Positions 48,130-63,664 of a DNA stretch of 64,000 bases are shown piece after piece. Location of the stretch: assembly GCA_047967505.1 (NCBI GenBank), contig CM106538.1. One strand, given 5' to 3'. Under the pieces are notes generated by a model, which was given only the letters and a program-made list of their open reading frames with translations, searched no databases and had not been told where the DNA came from. Numbering within the stretch: the first letter of the stretch is position 1; the number at the start of each line of letters is the position of its first letter. The position numbers and the translations under genes are program-made. Source of the DNA: Dipteris shenzhenensis. Lineage: Eukaryota; Polypodiophyta; Polypodiopsida; Gleicheniales.

Positions 48130-48975
48130 TGATGAGGAAGACTTCTGCATGACATTCTCTTCTATGCTACAAAGGCATGCCAATCCATTGCTTTGGAGTT
48201 TGCCTACGATATGCATATATTTCAATAACTATCTAGGTGCCATTCCAAAGACTCTGAGTTCCAGAGGGCTGGGGGAGGAATTTCCACCCAAAACTTTATT
48301 AAACTAATAAGAAGTCTAGCTCTTTTTCAACATCTTCAGCCTATCTTTCAATAAGATGGATAAGCTCATGTGGGAGGACTCTTCAAATGGTCCTTTTGAA
48401 TTGGCCCAATGCATGTGTTTCAAGTCTACTTCGAGAACTGAAGTTCCATGCCACTATGGCACTAGTCATTTTAAGTCACATGTCACTTATACTAGCAACA
48501 ATTCCAGCTTGAGAAGTTAGAACCTATTACCCCACCAATCACATCACCTTTCTCCATATTTGCCAATAGAACAAGGAGGCATCCTTTTCATGATCAGGTA
48601 TTTTATTGATTTAGTACTCATTTAGTATCATTCGCTTTGCTCTTTGGGAAGAGATATCTACTTGGAGGCCCCCTAATAGCTCTCTCTTCTCTTCTATGAA
48701 GGCAAGCCTTGCATGAAGTCCATCCGTTTGGAGTTTGCCTGCCATGCATGCATCTTTGCAATCACTACCCAAGTGCAATTTTGTTTTCCTTTACAATCCA
48801 AAGACTTTGAGTTCCCAAGAATTGGGAAGATGTTTCTACCCAAGTCTTTGTTGTTTATAGATTGCATGCCATTGTTCATTTTGCATCTAACATCACTTGC
48901 ATAATACAACAAATCCAGCACAAGAACATATCGCCTCATCAATCACATCACCATTCTTCATCATGCATATAATTG
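48130..48975 (-). repeat. Two-unit interspersed repeat, copy 2 (inverted)
   Basis: Reverse-complement match to 8,605-9,483 with both units in the same relative order, for example GGCCCAATGCATGTGTTTCA here against the complement near 9,250, and GTTTGGAGTTTGCCTGCCAT near 48,728. Divergence is moderate. Confidence 0.75.
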
Positions 48976-50316
48976 ATTATTGGAGTGCCTTTCTTGCTAT
49001 TAGAATGAGGAGCCATCCTTTCCATGATCCTATGTATAAATTTCTACTAATTTAGTATGAATTTATCATTGATTTGGTACTAATATATTACTGCTGATAT
49101 AGTCTTGATTTAGTATGGATTTAATAACTATTTAGTATGGACATCTAACTCTAATATAGTACTAATCTAGTATGGATTTAAAACTTATTAAGTATTTATA
49201 TATTAGTACTGATATAGTATTGATTTAATATGGATCTAAGACTGATATAGGCATAACATAGTACTTATTTCCTAACAATTGATTGGTTTTTTAGTAGAAT
49301 TTTAGTACTTCTTTAGTGTTCACTTAGAATTGATGTAGTACTAGTTACTTAGTAGACCTTTTGCACTTCTTTTGTGTTCATTTAGTATGGATTTAGTACT
49401 GTTTAACCTCAAGGGCCATATTGACAAACATTTATATCTAGAAAAGAGCATAGTTTTTATCTTGATTTTTTGTGCAACTGGTTTTGTAGAAGTTTAAAAA
49501 ATGGTTTTGCACCTCAACTAATTTTGAAGGCCATGATAAGTTTTAAGATGGTTGCATGCAACTTGGACTATTCCTCTTCCTTAGCTGATGAAGTCGCTAT
49601 ACTACCTTAATGGTTCCTCTTTGCACCTTTAAATACAACCAATTGTTTTAGTAGAACTCCCCTCCTTTGCTCTCTTATTTTTTTTGTTTCTTCAGTCCAT
49701 AGCAGCAAGGCTATTTTGGCTTCTATTTGACAACACTCAGGAACGTGTATAGACGGCATGTGTAGATGAAAACTCCAAACAAACGAGCAGGTCTATAGTG
49801 GTATGTAATGTCAAGTAATATATTACTCCAAGATATGGCAAACGAGGCACAATCCTATTAACAGCTAAAGCTTATTGCCCACTTAGAAACAAATACACCA
49901 CACAATATTTACAACCCTTTTCCAAATCTCTCAACAAAATCTTAACATAATACTTGATACTACAATACTCGTACATAAAGAAGAGAGCAAACTACCAAGC
50001 CATTGGATTTAGAATGACAACAAAACTCCAACTAATTATTTGAGCTATAGATGCTTTAAAACCTCTATAGAACTAATAAACTCGTTTGTAGGAAAAGTAC
50101 TAAGAAAGATAGAAGACAATAAAAGAAGAAAGTGGATCACAATATGGTCAAGGCAACGTCTAGCCTACTCAATTAATGTTGGCCCAAGTCATAGAGGGCT
50201 TTGAATTGTAAGAAGATATCCCATTTCAAAAAACATCTATAATTGAAAGCTTACAAAGTTTGATTTTAATTGCATGATAGTAAAATACTCTCTATATAAA
50301 GATTATAGGGGTAGAT
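48976..50316. other. AT-rich DNA with TAGTACT/TAGTATGG words
   Basis: From about 49,040 to 49,400 the words TTTAGTATGGATTTA, GATATAGTACT and TTAGTAC recur irregularly, as at 36 kb. No gene recognised to 50,316. Confidence 0.5.
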
Positions 50317-50319
50317 GTG

Positions 50320-50378
<59 letters not shown>

Positions 50379-50410
50379 AGAGAGGGAGAGAGAGATATAT
50401 ATATATATAT
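50317..50410. repeat. Compound (TG)n(AG)n(TA)n microsatellite
   Basis: TG run, then an AG run with GGGAGG interruptions, then a TA run at 50,396-50,410. Confidence 0.95.
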
Positions 50411-50859
50411 TATTAAAGTATTTGGTAGACCGATGGATCTATGAGCATATGATAACTTGATATAATAAGTTGAAAAGGGTGAAGCTAAACAAGCATCATT
50501 GCCCATGCTAAACGCTAAGTACTACATGTCAAAACATTATCATCATGATATCAAACCAGATCCAATGTCGAATTTGATCAGATACATTAGTAGGGGCCCC
50601 AAAAGGGGAGTGGGATATGATGGTGGGTCCGATGGTGGGTGGGGCTATATTAGCATGAGGTCACAGATAGAATGTTGGCGGCTATCTATTGATGTGGTAT
50701 GTCATGGCTTCCTAGCGATGGCTTTGCATTTGACAAGGCCTAGAGTAACCCTTGTCGGTTGTGCTCCAATCCTAAACATAGATGGGATGCCCCCAAGCAT
50801 GATCGATAGAGAAGGAGAGAGCCACCCACAAGGGAGGAGTGTTGCCACCACCAAGCAAG

Positions 50860-50915
50860 GGAGGGGAGAGAGAGAGGGGGAGGAGAGGGCAGAGAGGGGA
50901 GTGTGGAGAAGAGGG

Positions 50916-50973
<58 letters not shown>

Positions 50974-51160
50974 GAGGAGGAAAGGCCAAAGAGGGGAGGA
51001 GAGGAGAGGGGAGATGGGAGAGGTAACCAACAAGGGGGAGTGGCGAGTAGAACAAGGGGGAGGGTCAAGGGATTAATAGTAGATAGGGGATTGAGATAGG
51101 GGGAGGATGGTGTGAGGAGGTAGACCGAGAGGGTCAAGGGATTAATAAATAGGGGGAGGG
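50860..51160. repeat. Purine-rich tract with (AG)n core
   Basis: Purine-rich + strand of about 300 bp with an uninterrupted AG run at about 50,929-50,970. All ORFs across it (poly-Arg-Glu or poly-Ser-Leu) are repeat artefacts. Confidence 0.85.
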
Positions 51161-54100
51161 TTTAATTTAGCTACTAGCTTAGGTTAATTTTCCATTTTTT
51201 TCCAAGGTCTTTTAAAATAATGTTAATTTTTCAATTTGTGGGGTGGAGTGGAAACTAATTAATAGGGTATTTAGTTAAAAATGAGTAGGGGCACATATTC
51301 TGTAATTCCTTTTATGTCTAGTGCATATTTTGGTAATGACCTTGTATTTAAAGATTGAAAATTATGTTACATATTCTTTTTCCTTTTTTGGGTTCATTTA
51401 GAGTTTGCCATCTTGACATAGTATTCAATCTTTTCATCTCATTTTGGACATCTTTATATATTAGAGTGATAATTTTGTAGTGGCTCAAGTAAATATAGAT
51501 TGATAGTCCTTTAACACGTGAAATAGCTATGTATGCAAGTCTATGTGTATGTATACCTTTGGTGAGAGAGAGAGTTTTTCCATAGTGAGCCTCGTGCTCT
51601 ATATCCTAATTCTTACAGTAGATGGCTATATTGGAAATTGTTCACGTATTTGAATGCTAGATTTTCATGGGTCTTATTTGCACTCTGAGCTATGAATTTT
51701 TGTTCCAGTTAATGATCTATTACTCTTAGAACATATTTCTTTTCTTTTGTGTTTTATAAGATAGTCTCATTGTGTTTGTTCATTTTTGGGTTTCTGTAGA
51801 AGAGGTGAAGGATCGTATGTTCTTGTGGTGGTTGATGTAAATAGTTATTGTTAATGTAATCTATTTTTTCTCGTGTATGACTACACTTTCTAAATGAGTT
51901 TAAAGCTTTAATGAAGTCATTGTTATTTTGTTTTCTTTTAGTTTATAACATTTTGCTTTGGTTTCCTAGTACATGTTGGCCATGTAGTCCAAGGTGTCCT
52001 CAATGGATTTAAACAACCATGTATCTTTTATACGCTTTGCCTGGTAGAAGTCCACACAAGTAATGACATCTTGCAATAATTTCTTTTCAAGGAATGTAGA
52101 TATAAGTCTGCAAAGTTTAAAGTTCTTCTTCCAAGCAAGGATATAGTTGCATTTCTTGATATGGGGAGGTCAAACTATCAAGTTTCTCTCTTGATAAGGA
52201 TGTGAGGCTTTTTCTATGTATTGGCAAGTGTAATACAAAATGCATGACAGTACTATTTTTGCTAATATGCTACCTTTTCTGTGTATAAAAGACATAATTT
52301 CATCCCCAAGGCAGTCACTCATGTTTTAAACATGTAACTTAGTAGGTTGGTTCATGGAAGGGGAATTTTAAGTTCGGGGCATGTACTGGCCTTTTACGGC
52401 AGACAAGAGGGGGACAAAAAAATACTTATCTAATATAACTATGTTATGTACATGTAATGAAGGGACTTTTAGATTCAAAATTAGGACATATATATGTACA
52501 AAAGAGGGGTACACAATTAAGCAAGAAAATTTAACATCTTAAATATAAGGGTATTTTAATTGTATGCTTGCTTGCACGTGTTTTATGGTTTTTTTACATA
52601 TAGTGATTGCCCCCTTTCTTGTTGTTGAAATTGTGTATAGGAGTACCTTTAGCCTATAAAATTCCATGTTCATCTTGGCTCCCTCTACTTTGAAATTTGG
52701 TCACAAAAAAATCATCAATGTTTTCTACTATGGATTAATATTTTTGAATTAAAGACAACATATGTTGGAGTTAGTGATTGTAGTATCGTGCACACAAAGG
52801 GATCTTCTCTAATTAGTTGTGTTACTAGTTTATATTGTTCACTAGTGATAAAGACCCACAATCCTTTCAAGTATGGAAGGATGAGCAAAGGAGAAAAACA
52901 ACTAGCTGAGAGAGTTACCGAAAAGTATAAGATCCATTCCAAATTCATATGTGAACACAAAACTTTCATATAGAAGGTTTTCATGATGTGGGTATTTACT
53001 AAGCCAATCTCAAACAAATCCTATCCACTAATCAATCACACCAACTCCAAGAACAAGGTTGGACAGACATGCACATGCACCAAACCCATCATCCTCACAC
53101 CACTCCATACCTCTAAAGCTTTTCAGGCATTACAAAGCCTTAAGGAGCCTCTTTGTTACAATTTATTCATGTGATGGTGTTGAACCCACATCACTTCCTC
53201 CCTTCCTAATAATGCCTCATACTTGAGTGTATTTAAACCTTACCCGAAGGAAAAAGATAAGCATATCCATGGAACTCCACAAATAGATTGTATGTTGGAT
53301 GATTGTTGAAGAAGATTGTGTTCATATCGAGGAAATCAACATGAATCTCCTTGAGAAATGTCATAGAAGATAAACAGTTTCCACAATCTCATAGAAGATT
53401 GTGTGCTAAGAGATATGAGAAGATTGTGTGCTAAGAGAGACCATGGTAGTGAAACCCATATAAAAATCATCAAAAAGTTTTGCATAACTTCTTGGTACAT
53501 CATCTTTGAAGACAAGCTAATGACATTCTTGCCATAACATTTCTTTCTATTGCTACAAGGTATTGAGTTGATGTGTAAATGTACCTTTCATGGACTTCAT
53601 GGAAGTGTGATACTTGCCATTAGGCATGTTGGATTTCTTTACATCGACCTCATGCTTAGCTTCCTTTTTTTGCAAATGTCAAGGCATAGATATGTTGTAA
53701 ATTTTCCAATAACAAAGTGTTGACTTCATTTGATTGAGCATACATGAAGTCAAGAATGCTTGAGTCCATAATGGATCACTCGATCTTGTCGCAATCACCA
53801 ATGTATGATTATAGTGACATAACCAATGAATTAAGTGGCCAATTCTGTGTAGATATATCCATGTGCCTTACAATTGTAGAGGGTCACAAAATTATAGACA
53901 GAAGAAGTTGCCAATAATGAGTTGCATATGTAATAATGAGTTGCAAACAAATATGTGAAGTTGAGAATTGTCAAAGAAGTTCCTTGCAAAATCATGGAGG
54001 GCACTCAACAGATGTGCCCAATAAAATGCCAACTTAATCACAATGCTTCCTCAAAGGATCTCTGATTTGAATAAATCTAGAAACCACAAACTAAAATGCC

Positions 54101-54885
54101 AATAATAAGAAATTTAGTCACCAACAATGATGATGGATAATGATGAAGAAATGTAGAGTGACTAGTCATAGCAAGAACATAAATCTTTAGCGCAGTAGAA
54201 AATAGTCTACAAGTAAAACATCTCTACTGTCACCATGACACAGGTTCTAGAAGCAAGAAGAAAACTTGGATAGAACTAGCATAACCATAGTGACTTATAC
54301 CAAAACAATATCCTATGAGCCGTTATAAGAATTGTTGACAAGTCATATGCAACAGATCTACCATGATCACAAGGACAAAAAAGTTTCAAATGTCAACTAA
54401 GAGCCTAATGCAATCAATGAATCATGGAAGTTATGGAAAAGTGGGTGCTCTACAAGTGATTAATATTGAGATTAGTAGATCTAGTCCATGTGCATATCTA
54501 GGTATAAGTCTTGTGGAACAAATAAACTATTCAGCCAAGATCTGTACCCTTGCCAATAAGAAATTGGGTGGCCAAAGACTTTTTCAAATATGTTGATGCT
54601 ACTAGCAAATGAAATCATGCTACAACATCCAATAAAAGCTTTGTATAAATGGAGATGTTGCAATTGAAGCAAGCCAATATTGTAGATAGAAATCATGTGC
54701 ATTCAGTAAATAAAATCTACATGTCGAATGAGAGACCATATAGCCATAAGAAGATTCAATTTCCAGTCTTCAAACAGTCAAATGCATTGGCAGAGAACTC
54801 TAAGCCCCTCAAAGACTACTCCGCTACAAAGCACTCATATATTTGTATAAATAGGAGATGGATTCAAAGTACCCCAAACCAAGGT
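51161..54885. other. Intergenic, AT-rich
   Basis: No gene, RNA gene or terminal repeat recognised. A 26-bp unit, GAAGATTGTGTGCTAAGAGA, is duplicated near 53,390-53,440. Short anonymous ORFs at 52,715-53,017 (-) and 54,363-54,596 (+) have no recognisable motif. Confidence 0.3.
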
Positions 54886-54889
54886 TGCG

Positions 54890-55400
54890 ATCAAGGAGGT
54901 GGTGCCCAAGGAGGAGGAGGACCAGGACCAAGATGACCAAGTGCCATCTTTGAAGGCACCTCCAGTAGAGAAGAAGCTCCCTCAAAGGTATTTGAAGACT
55001 TTAGAAGACTCATGGGTCACTCAGAGCAGTTCTAGAGTGCAACAATCTCAACCCAATGTGAAACTCCCTCCATGAACTATGCAATGGTGGCTCAGCTAGA
55101 GGAGTCCCGATCCTTTGAGGAAGCAAAGAATATCTTAAAGATTCTCTGTAGGTAGAAACGGATGCCATCGAAAAGAAGAACATCTGAGATTTGGTGGACC
55201 AACTGCCCAAGCGAAAGGTCAAACGGGTGTATAAACTAAAGTTCAAGTCTGATGGGATCTTGGAGAAACACAAAGTGTGATTGGTTGTGAAAGGTTTCCC
55301 ACAATCAGAGGGACTTGATTTTGATGAGACCTTTGCCCCCACATCTAGGATGGTGACGATACTGTTATTTCTTTGGTTGCCCATATAGTTTTGAATCACT
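54890..55400 (+). pseudogene. Copia reverse-transcriptase N-terminal fragment
   Basis: The + strand, with stops, reads SFEEAKN, then TDAIEKKNI-DLVDQLP, KRVYKLKFKSDGILEKHKV, LVVKGFPQSEGLDFDETFAP and RMVTI, the conserved start of the Copia RT. Catalytic YVDD, RNase H and upstream domains are absent. In-frame stops include TGA and TAG where the family has Trp or Arg. The antisense ORF at 55,010-55,417 is a shadow. Confidence 0.85.
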
Positions 55401-56923
55401 AAACTCGAGGGTAGCATTGGATTTCTTAATTGTTGTAATGTACTTTAGAACGTGCTTGGAAGGTTCATCAAACATTGTCATTATTTATATTTACCCACAT
55501 TTTTATCAATTACTAGTGATCACTTTCATTTTTGGGTTTTTTTTGTGGGGTTTTTGTTGGCTCTATGGCAACTCATTTCTTTGCATATGCTCAAAAATAT
55601 CTTTTTGTGGTTGTTATATTCCAAGAGTCAAATGGCTTATGTCTTCTTTATTTCTTTTAATGTCATGTATATTCTATATAACCATATGTATGGACATTTC
55701 TGTTTCAATGTTTTTCTTATATTTTCTCGAATAGTTTCTTATAAAGAAGTTTGTTGATCATTTGTTTAGATTAAATTCCTTATGAAAAATACATGGATAG
55801 ATTGACATGCATGGATATTGTATAACTAATTCAATTGTCCTTGTTCTCTTTGTTGTGGACAAGCTTTCGGATTTTATATATTTGACGTTTATGTTGTTAG
55901 CATGATATATTTATCTTTTAAAAAAGAAGCTGTCTACTAACATTGGGCGAGAAGATAAAGGTGTTGTCTTCTAACAAGCATAAATAGTCTTCAACACATT
56001 TTATTTTTGGATACACTATATAGATAAGATTATTCGTCATTTCTAACAAGCATAAATAGCCTTCAACACATTTTATTTTTGGATACATTGTATAGATAAG
56101 ATTTTTCGTCATTGAATCATGAATTTTGTTACAATACACTATTTTCATGAATGACATATTTAATCCTACCAACAATTGCATGCACTTTTTGTTATGTATG
56201 ATAAACATGCAAAAACACATTTGTTGTTGGGAAATTTCTCATGAAAAATGTGGTCTATATTAAAATGTATTTTTTACCTTTGCAATTCCATTGTTTATTT
56301 TTTAAACAATAATGAACCAAAATGTCTTTGAAAATGCAAAAAAATAGTAAAAGATTTTTCTTACGATTAAAAAAATATATTTAAGCTTTACCTTAGTAGA
56401 CGTTCTATTAATCCAATCATGAAATGCATGACGACACAATGAAGTAAACTTTGTATACAACAATGCAACAATTTTCTAAGTGGCATGTACCCAGATAGAA
56501 TGCCAAAAAATGTTTGCCAAGAATCTGCCTTTGACTCTTTGACTAAATACCTCAGACTTCAACAAATGGGTATGAGTTTCCAAGAGGTCAATGAATGGTG
56601 TTGCAAACCAAAGCTCTCTTAAAGTCAATTCAACAGATGCTCCATCAATTGAAATAAAACACTGCTTTTGATTTTGGAATTTTTAACGAGAGAACATCTC
56701 GTGACAAACTCGTCCTTGTTGTGAAATTTTATTTTATTTGCATGCAGCACGAATAGATTCAGGTAATATTGACAATTGACAATATATCTAAAATCTGCAA
56801 GAAATTTCAAGGCGTCTTCACACGTCATTATTTTCCCTCTTCTTTTTCAAGAGGAACTGGTTTGCTCAAGTGCCTTCTTTTTGCATTATCAATTCCAGCT
56901 TATACACAATGATAGTTGCACCT
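55401..56923. other. Intergenic; 70-bp direct duplication
   Basis: 55,971-56,041 and 56,042-56,111 are near-identical tandem copies of a unit with CTAACAAGCATAAATAG, TCAACACATTTTATTTTTGG and TATAGATAAGATT. The region near 56,600-56,923 may be 3' UTR of the malic enzyme gene. No other gene seen. Confidence 0.55.
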
Positions 56924-58908
<1,985 letters not shown>

Positions 58909-60440
58909 CTGATATTTTGAATTGAAATGCCAGAACAATTAGCTCAATTCTTAGTAGAGCGACATCAATTCTTAGCAGAGTGGGGAGGAAGATCAGTAAA
59001 GTTGAAGGCAGTATATCTGATGCTTTGTATGAGAAATGTAGTTATGCAAATACATATGTGTAGATTGAAACAAATATTTTAGATTACTGGAGCAATAATT
59101 CAAACAAGCTTGTGGCTCGAATAGACATTACCAAGGTTAAGAAACTTTGAAGTTCCTTTATTGCAAATAAAGACGTGGACGAGAGATTATTATATGTCTT
59201 TAAATCACTCATTAGAGACTTCAATATCAACTCATGTTGTATACTCATGAAATCAAGTGCACGGTTAGGCTCAAGCCTTCATGAGTAATGGATGGAGCAC
59301 TTGCATTTTTCTTTGGTGCTGGATATTTTATTGGCATTAGGGTGCTACATGAGAGTTGGATTCCATCCTCTATAATCTAGAATATGGTTTGTGTACAAAT
59401 TCTAGCGAGCCATGATTAGTGTGATCCCAAGTTTTTCCTTTAGAGAAAAAAACATTCTATTAATAAACTCATTAGTGACACAAACACCAAGGAAGATACA
59501 ACTCCCCAATATAAAATTAATACAAGGATATCCACCTAGCTGGTCGCTCATGGGGGACTCCTTGTACAAAGGGCTGGAGAAAAATCCAGTCCGGTGGTTT
59601 AATAATGCCATATTGTACCACCATCTGTGAAATGAAGGAAAGGGCCTGGCTCCATATAATGATAAAAGCCTTCTCTCCTGTGCCTAGCAAAATCCGAGTC
59701 TCCCTGGAGTCTATCCCATTTGCCTCTGAGAGTATGGATGTATCTAGCCTAATGCTGGTCAGTCTCTCGAATGCAAAAATCGAGTCTAATTAACATTCTT
59801 AAAAGAACAATATCGGTTATATTTGGAGCTCATCCAATCACGACGAATTGTCTTTGCATGAATTGGCCTTTTGCTTAAATGGAATGTATTTTTCACTAAT
59901 CATCCAAGAAATCATCAATATCTAGATCATCATGAACCCTATTTTATTCTCAACCATTTGATGATTTTCTTGTGCTTTCAAGATTCCATTTTGTGGTACT
60001 TTGACCTTCTTTTATTTGAAACTCAGATATAACTTTACAGTACATAACTTGGACATGACTTGGAAATGACTTGACAGTGCATGACTTGACAATATATGAC
60101 TTGGACATGACTTGGCAATACATGACTTGTACAAAACCTCGACATGACTTGGATATGATGGGAGTAGTACATGACTGAGGAGTACCAAACCTCAACCTCG
60201 ACCGACCAAAGTTGATTAGAGAGTGAAGTATTGGCGCACTGGACTGTAGCAATTAAGAGAGTGCACAGGTGCACATTCGGTACACTTGTTGGTGCACATG
60301 GGAAGCAATCCAAACAGTTAAGAGGTATAGGTGGTGCACCAACCCTCGCAACCAACTAGTGTCAAGAGCCAACCAACTAGAGTCAAGAGCGCATGAAATA
60401 GAGGAGTACACATGGAGCTCTAGCTTCACTGACTTAGAAC
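58909..60440. other. Probable upstream intron of the malic enzyme gene; minisatellite
   Basis: No malic enzyme exon recognised. 60,045-60,165 holds irregular copies of ACTTGGACATG/ACTTGACA words, and 60,352-60,392 has a 20-bp direct duplication (CCAACTAG-GTCAAGAGC). The - ORF 59,402-59,611 may be the decayed 3' end of a LINE but this is unproven. Confidence 0.45.
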
Positions 60441-60443
60441 AGG

Positions 60444-61435
60444 CTAGAGAGTTGCAGAAGCCAACAATTTCCCACGGCCACAAAGAGATATGCCAATCCT
60501 TAGCATGCAAAGCAGAAGTTTGGACATTTGAAAGTTCACTTGCAAACCAACAGCTATTTCATACAAGGGAAAAGCCTTCATGAGTTGCGAAAGATCAGTT
60601 TGTGTGTTCATGGAAGTGAAGAATGACTCATCAACATAAGCTTGCGCAATCATGGTCTTTCTTCTGTATATCTGTAGACCATGAAAGACATCCGTGGCCA
60701 CAAGATGATCAATATAACAAAGCATCGGACGAGTAGCTATTGCATAAAGCAAAGCGCTAAGATGGCATCCCTGTCTCACTAAACGATATACAGTCCACTG
60801 ATTAGAAATATCTCCTAATAAAATGCATGTAGCTTTGCTATCACTAAAGAGCCAATAGTAGATAACATGTTGCAGGAGCAAGAGTGCATCCTACTGGGTA
60901 CACTTTGCATATTCTATCCCAACATAGGCATTTGCAATATTATCAGTGATGTGTCTACGAGGAATAAAGCCATATTGGGTAGGATGTAGAAGAAAACTTT
61001 TATTCTATCGACCACCATTTAGCAATCATCTTATAAATGATTGGCATGAGTTTCACAAAGATGTTTCTTGAGAATCAGCTTAACCAGCCCTTTCTTCAAA
61101 GCATTTGGCATTTGCTGATTTTACAAGGCACTATTAATTATTTGCAATAAAACATGCTTAAGGGCATCGCAATAAGCCAAAAAGAACTCCACTGTAAGAC
61201 CATCCCAACCTGGGGACTTCCATTTACCACAAGACTCCAAAGCATCAAGAAGTTCCCTTTCTATAAAAGCTATCTCAAGCTGTAGAGCCTGATCAGGAGC
61301 AATAATGGGAGAAACATGCTGTAGTAACTTCGGTCTTGCCAACAAGACCTCTTGTGAAGAGGAATCCAGATTTCCAAACCGTCGGGCAAAATGATAAACA
61401 CATGCTAGGGCAAGTGTGCCCGTGAAGAAGTCCAA
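60444..61435 (-). pseudogene. LINE reverse-transcriptase remnant
   Basis: ELLDALESCGKWKSPGWDGL with TVEFF (about 61,240-61,170) is the pre-RT block. After a decayed stretch, WTVYRLVRQGCHLSALLYAI (about 60,790) and AQAYVDESFF (about 60,630) follow. The catalytic box reads YVDE where YADD is expected. No RNase H or C-terminal zinc domain seen. Confidence 0.8.
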
Positions 61436-61599
61436 AGCCCATCAGATGTCAAAACCAACAAATATTATGAGCCTGCTTTTTATTCTGTCAACTTTTGACT
61501 TTAGCATCTACAACCGCTTTTCTCAAGTCATGCAAATAATGCTTCCCATAATCACAAGTAACAGATTGCATGCGAGAAGCGAATTCCAAGCATAATCAA

Positions 61600-62318
61600 G
61601 ATCAATTTGGCACTTTTCTCGAACCATAACGGAGCATGATCAGAATAAGGGAAGGCTTAATGTACCCACATTTGACGAGTAAGAGCATCATACTCGTGTG
61701 CATTTATCATGTACCAACGGTCTAGCCTGGCCTGATATGCACAACGAGCATTATGCTGAAAGATATATCCTGAAAGCATGGGTTTTAACACTGTCCAAAG
61801 ACCTACAAGACCAAGCTGAGAGATCAAACATGACCAATGGTGACGTTCCAAAGCCAGCATGTGAGTATTACCTGAAGTATTTCCCCTTGAAGTGGTGCAT
61901 TATTAAAGTCCCCACAAAGAAAAGCATGCTGCCTCCAAGGATATTTCTACATATCCTCCCAAATTAAAGCTCTTTGATGAGAAGACTGAGGAGCATAAAC
62001 ATATGCAAATTTAAGTATTTCATCCTGGATCAGACACTGAATGATGATCCAGCTGCATCCTTTATCATTTAAATCCACAATTGGATGAAGAGAATGCTTG
62101 ACAAGAAAAGCAACACCTGAAAAAGAATTTTCTCCCGCATAGAAGATATCATAACCAGCATAAAGACCTGTCCTGCCTGCGTATATATGCTGATTGTGCT
62201 CTTGTAGAGCCACTATGCCAGGCTGCACGTCATTAACATATGCCCATACAAGCTTCCATTTCCGAGTGTCACACATACCATGTACATTGAAGGTCAAGCA
62301 CTTCATTTGTTCAAACAT
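61600..62318 (-). pseudogene. LINE endonuclease (EEP family) remnant
   Basis: Starts FEQMKCLTFNVHGM, followed by VNDVQPGIVALQEHNQ (the catalytic Glu position), GVAFLVKHSLHPIVD, FAYVYAP, CGDFNNAPL (about 61,915, the GDFN motif), ARLDRWYMI and YSDHAPLWF (about 61,640, the final catalytic His). The frame is interrupted near 61,947 and 61,657. In living LINEs this domain nicks the target to prime reverse transcription. Confidence 0.85.
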
Positions 62319-62819
62319 ATTTACAGATGTCTTATACAGCTATATAGACCGCAGAAAGAAAATATATGAAGTTTGCATGTCCACCTCAGGGTTTGGGCCT
62401 CGTCCATGAGGTGTCACAACAGCCCGATGGGAGGATAGCAAACCAGCCACTTCTTCTTTTGGGAACAAAGTATGGCTGGCTGTTTACAGCAGCCCAAGTA
62501 ATCCCAATTCCTGAATTTTCTGTAGGAGTATGACCATTAAAAGAACCACTATTCCATGTTTGAGGAGGTAAAGGTCTCCTAGCCAAGACAATTTTCCTCG
62601 CAGTCTACCAATTTTTAGAGGGATTCTTTTCCTTAACTTTAGGCTGAGACATAGAAGGCACTGAGCCAAAGGCTTTCCCATTGTTCAAGACCCATTATTC
62701 AAGACTTGAGCCTTCCCCTTAACTGGTGCTGCATTTACAAGCTTATTGCCTTTATTTTTTATTCGAGAAGGCCCAAGGGCATCCTTATTCTATACTAGAG
62801 AAGGCATGGCATCCGGGGG

Positions 62820-63664
62820 CATTTTATACAAAACCAGAGAGACCCTGTGAAGCCCTATGCCCAAACTTCTTGCACTCAAAGCATGTTCCTGCAAAAAGAC
62901 CCCATTTCAGCCTATAATAGGCACTTCCCATGGCCACATTATTAATTGTGACTGAGTAAGATTCTAGAGTGGGCGTATCCGTGTCTCAAAGAATGTGAAA
63001 CCTGTTAGAAGTTCCATTTGGGCAAGGTGGACATACCACCTTTCCTAATGATGCTGCAATTTTTTGCAAAAGTGAAGCCAAGCATTGGGGAAAATCCACC
63101 ACCTCCAACCAAACCAGGCAACAATGCATGATCACCAGTTGGTAATCTTGAGTAGGCAACCAGGGCAAAAACATGCACCATTTGCTGCCCATAAAGGGGT
63201 GGAGAATGCTCTAAGAGCATTTGTTTATGCTGCTCATCCGCCATGATAACTTCAAAAAAACCCTTAGCTGCATAATGCACCTTATGAACAAAACAACTTC
63301 CCAAAGCCCTTGTCAACCAATTGCCCACATCTTCTGTAATAGGCATATGACCCGGGAAGAAGATGATGATAGCATGCTTGGCATATTCCCGTACTGGGTC
63401 TACAATTTCATCAACCTCCATCGTAATTCCAACAGAGGGAGGAGCATCTTTCCAATCCTCTCTTGTGTCTTCAAAACCCTCGTACATAACATCAAAAACC
63501 AACTGTGTCTCTTGAGAGTTGTAGGCAGGGTCATCCTGACCCAAAGCCTGCTTTTTCTTCTTGTTTTGAACCAAACTTTCTTTGTTGAAGGTCTTTTCCA
63601 ATTCATAACCCGCCACAGTAGGCAAAGCTGAAAGCGAAATTTGACCACAACAAAAGTCCACCAC
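62820..63664 (-). pseudogene. LINE ORF1 remnant with zinc knuckle
   Basis: A 219-codon open frame (63,664-63,005) contains EYAKHAIIIFFPGHMPITED, NWLTRALGSC, VHYAAKGFFEVIMADEQHKQ and PPLYGQQMVHVF, the pattern of the DUF4283-type nucleic-acid binding domain of plant LINE ORF1. Further on, in another frame, KWGLFAGTCFECKKFGHRAS (about 62,910-62,850) is a zinc knuckle whose final Cys position reads Gly. The true N-terminus may lie further upstream; 63,664 is simply the first ATG of the open frame. Confidence 0.75.

Larger units (their letters stand above)
60444..63664 (-). mobile_element. L1-type LINE retrotransposon, decayed and 3' truncated
   Basis: The order on the - strand matches a plant L1: ORF1 (63,664-62,820), apurinic-type endonuclease (62,318-61,600), and reverse transcriptase (61,435-60,444). 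Multiple stops and frameshifts interrupt it. No poly-A tail or target duplication was identified; the 3' part of RT and beyond is missing or unrecognisable. It lies in the same orientation as the malic enzyme exons and upstream of them. Confidence 0.88.

Noticed and set aside
50702-51137. Long overlapping ORFs of poly-Ser-Leu and poly-Arg-Glu (also near 3,642, 39,374 and 50,303)
   Set aside because: Direct translation of CT/AG microsatellites, open in several frames on both strands.
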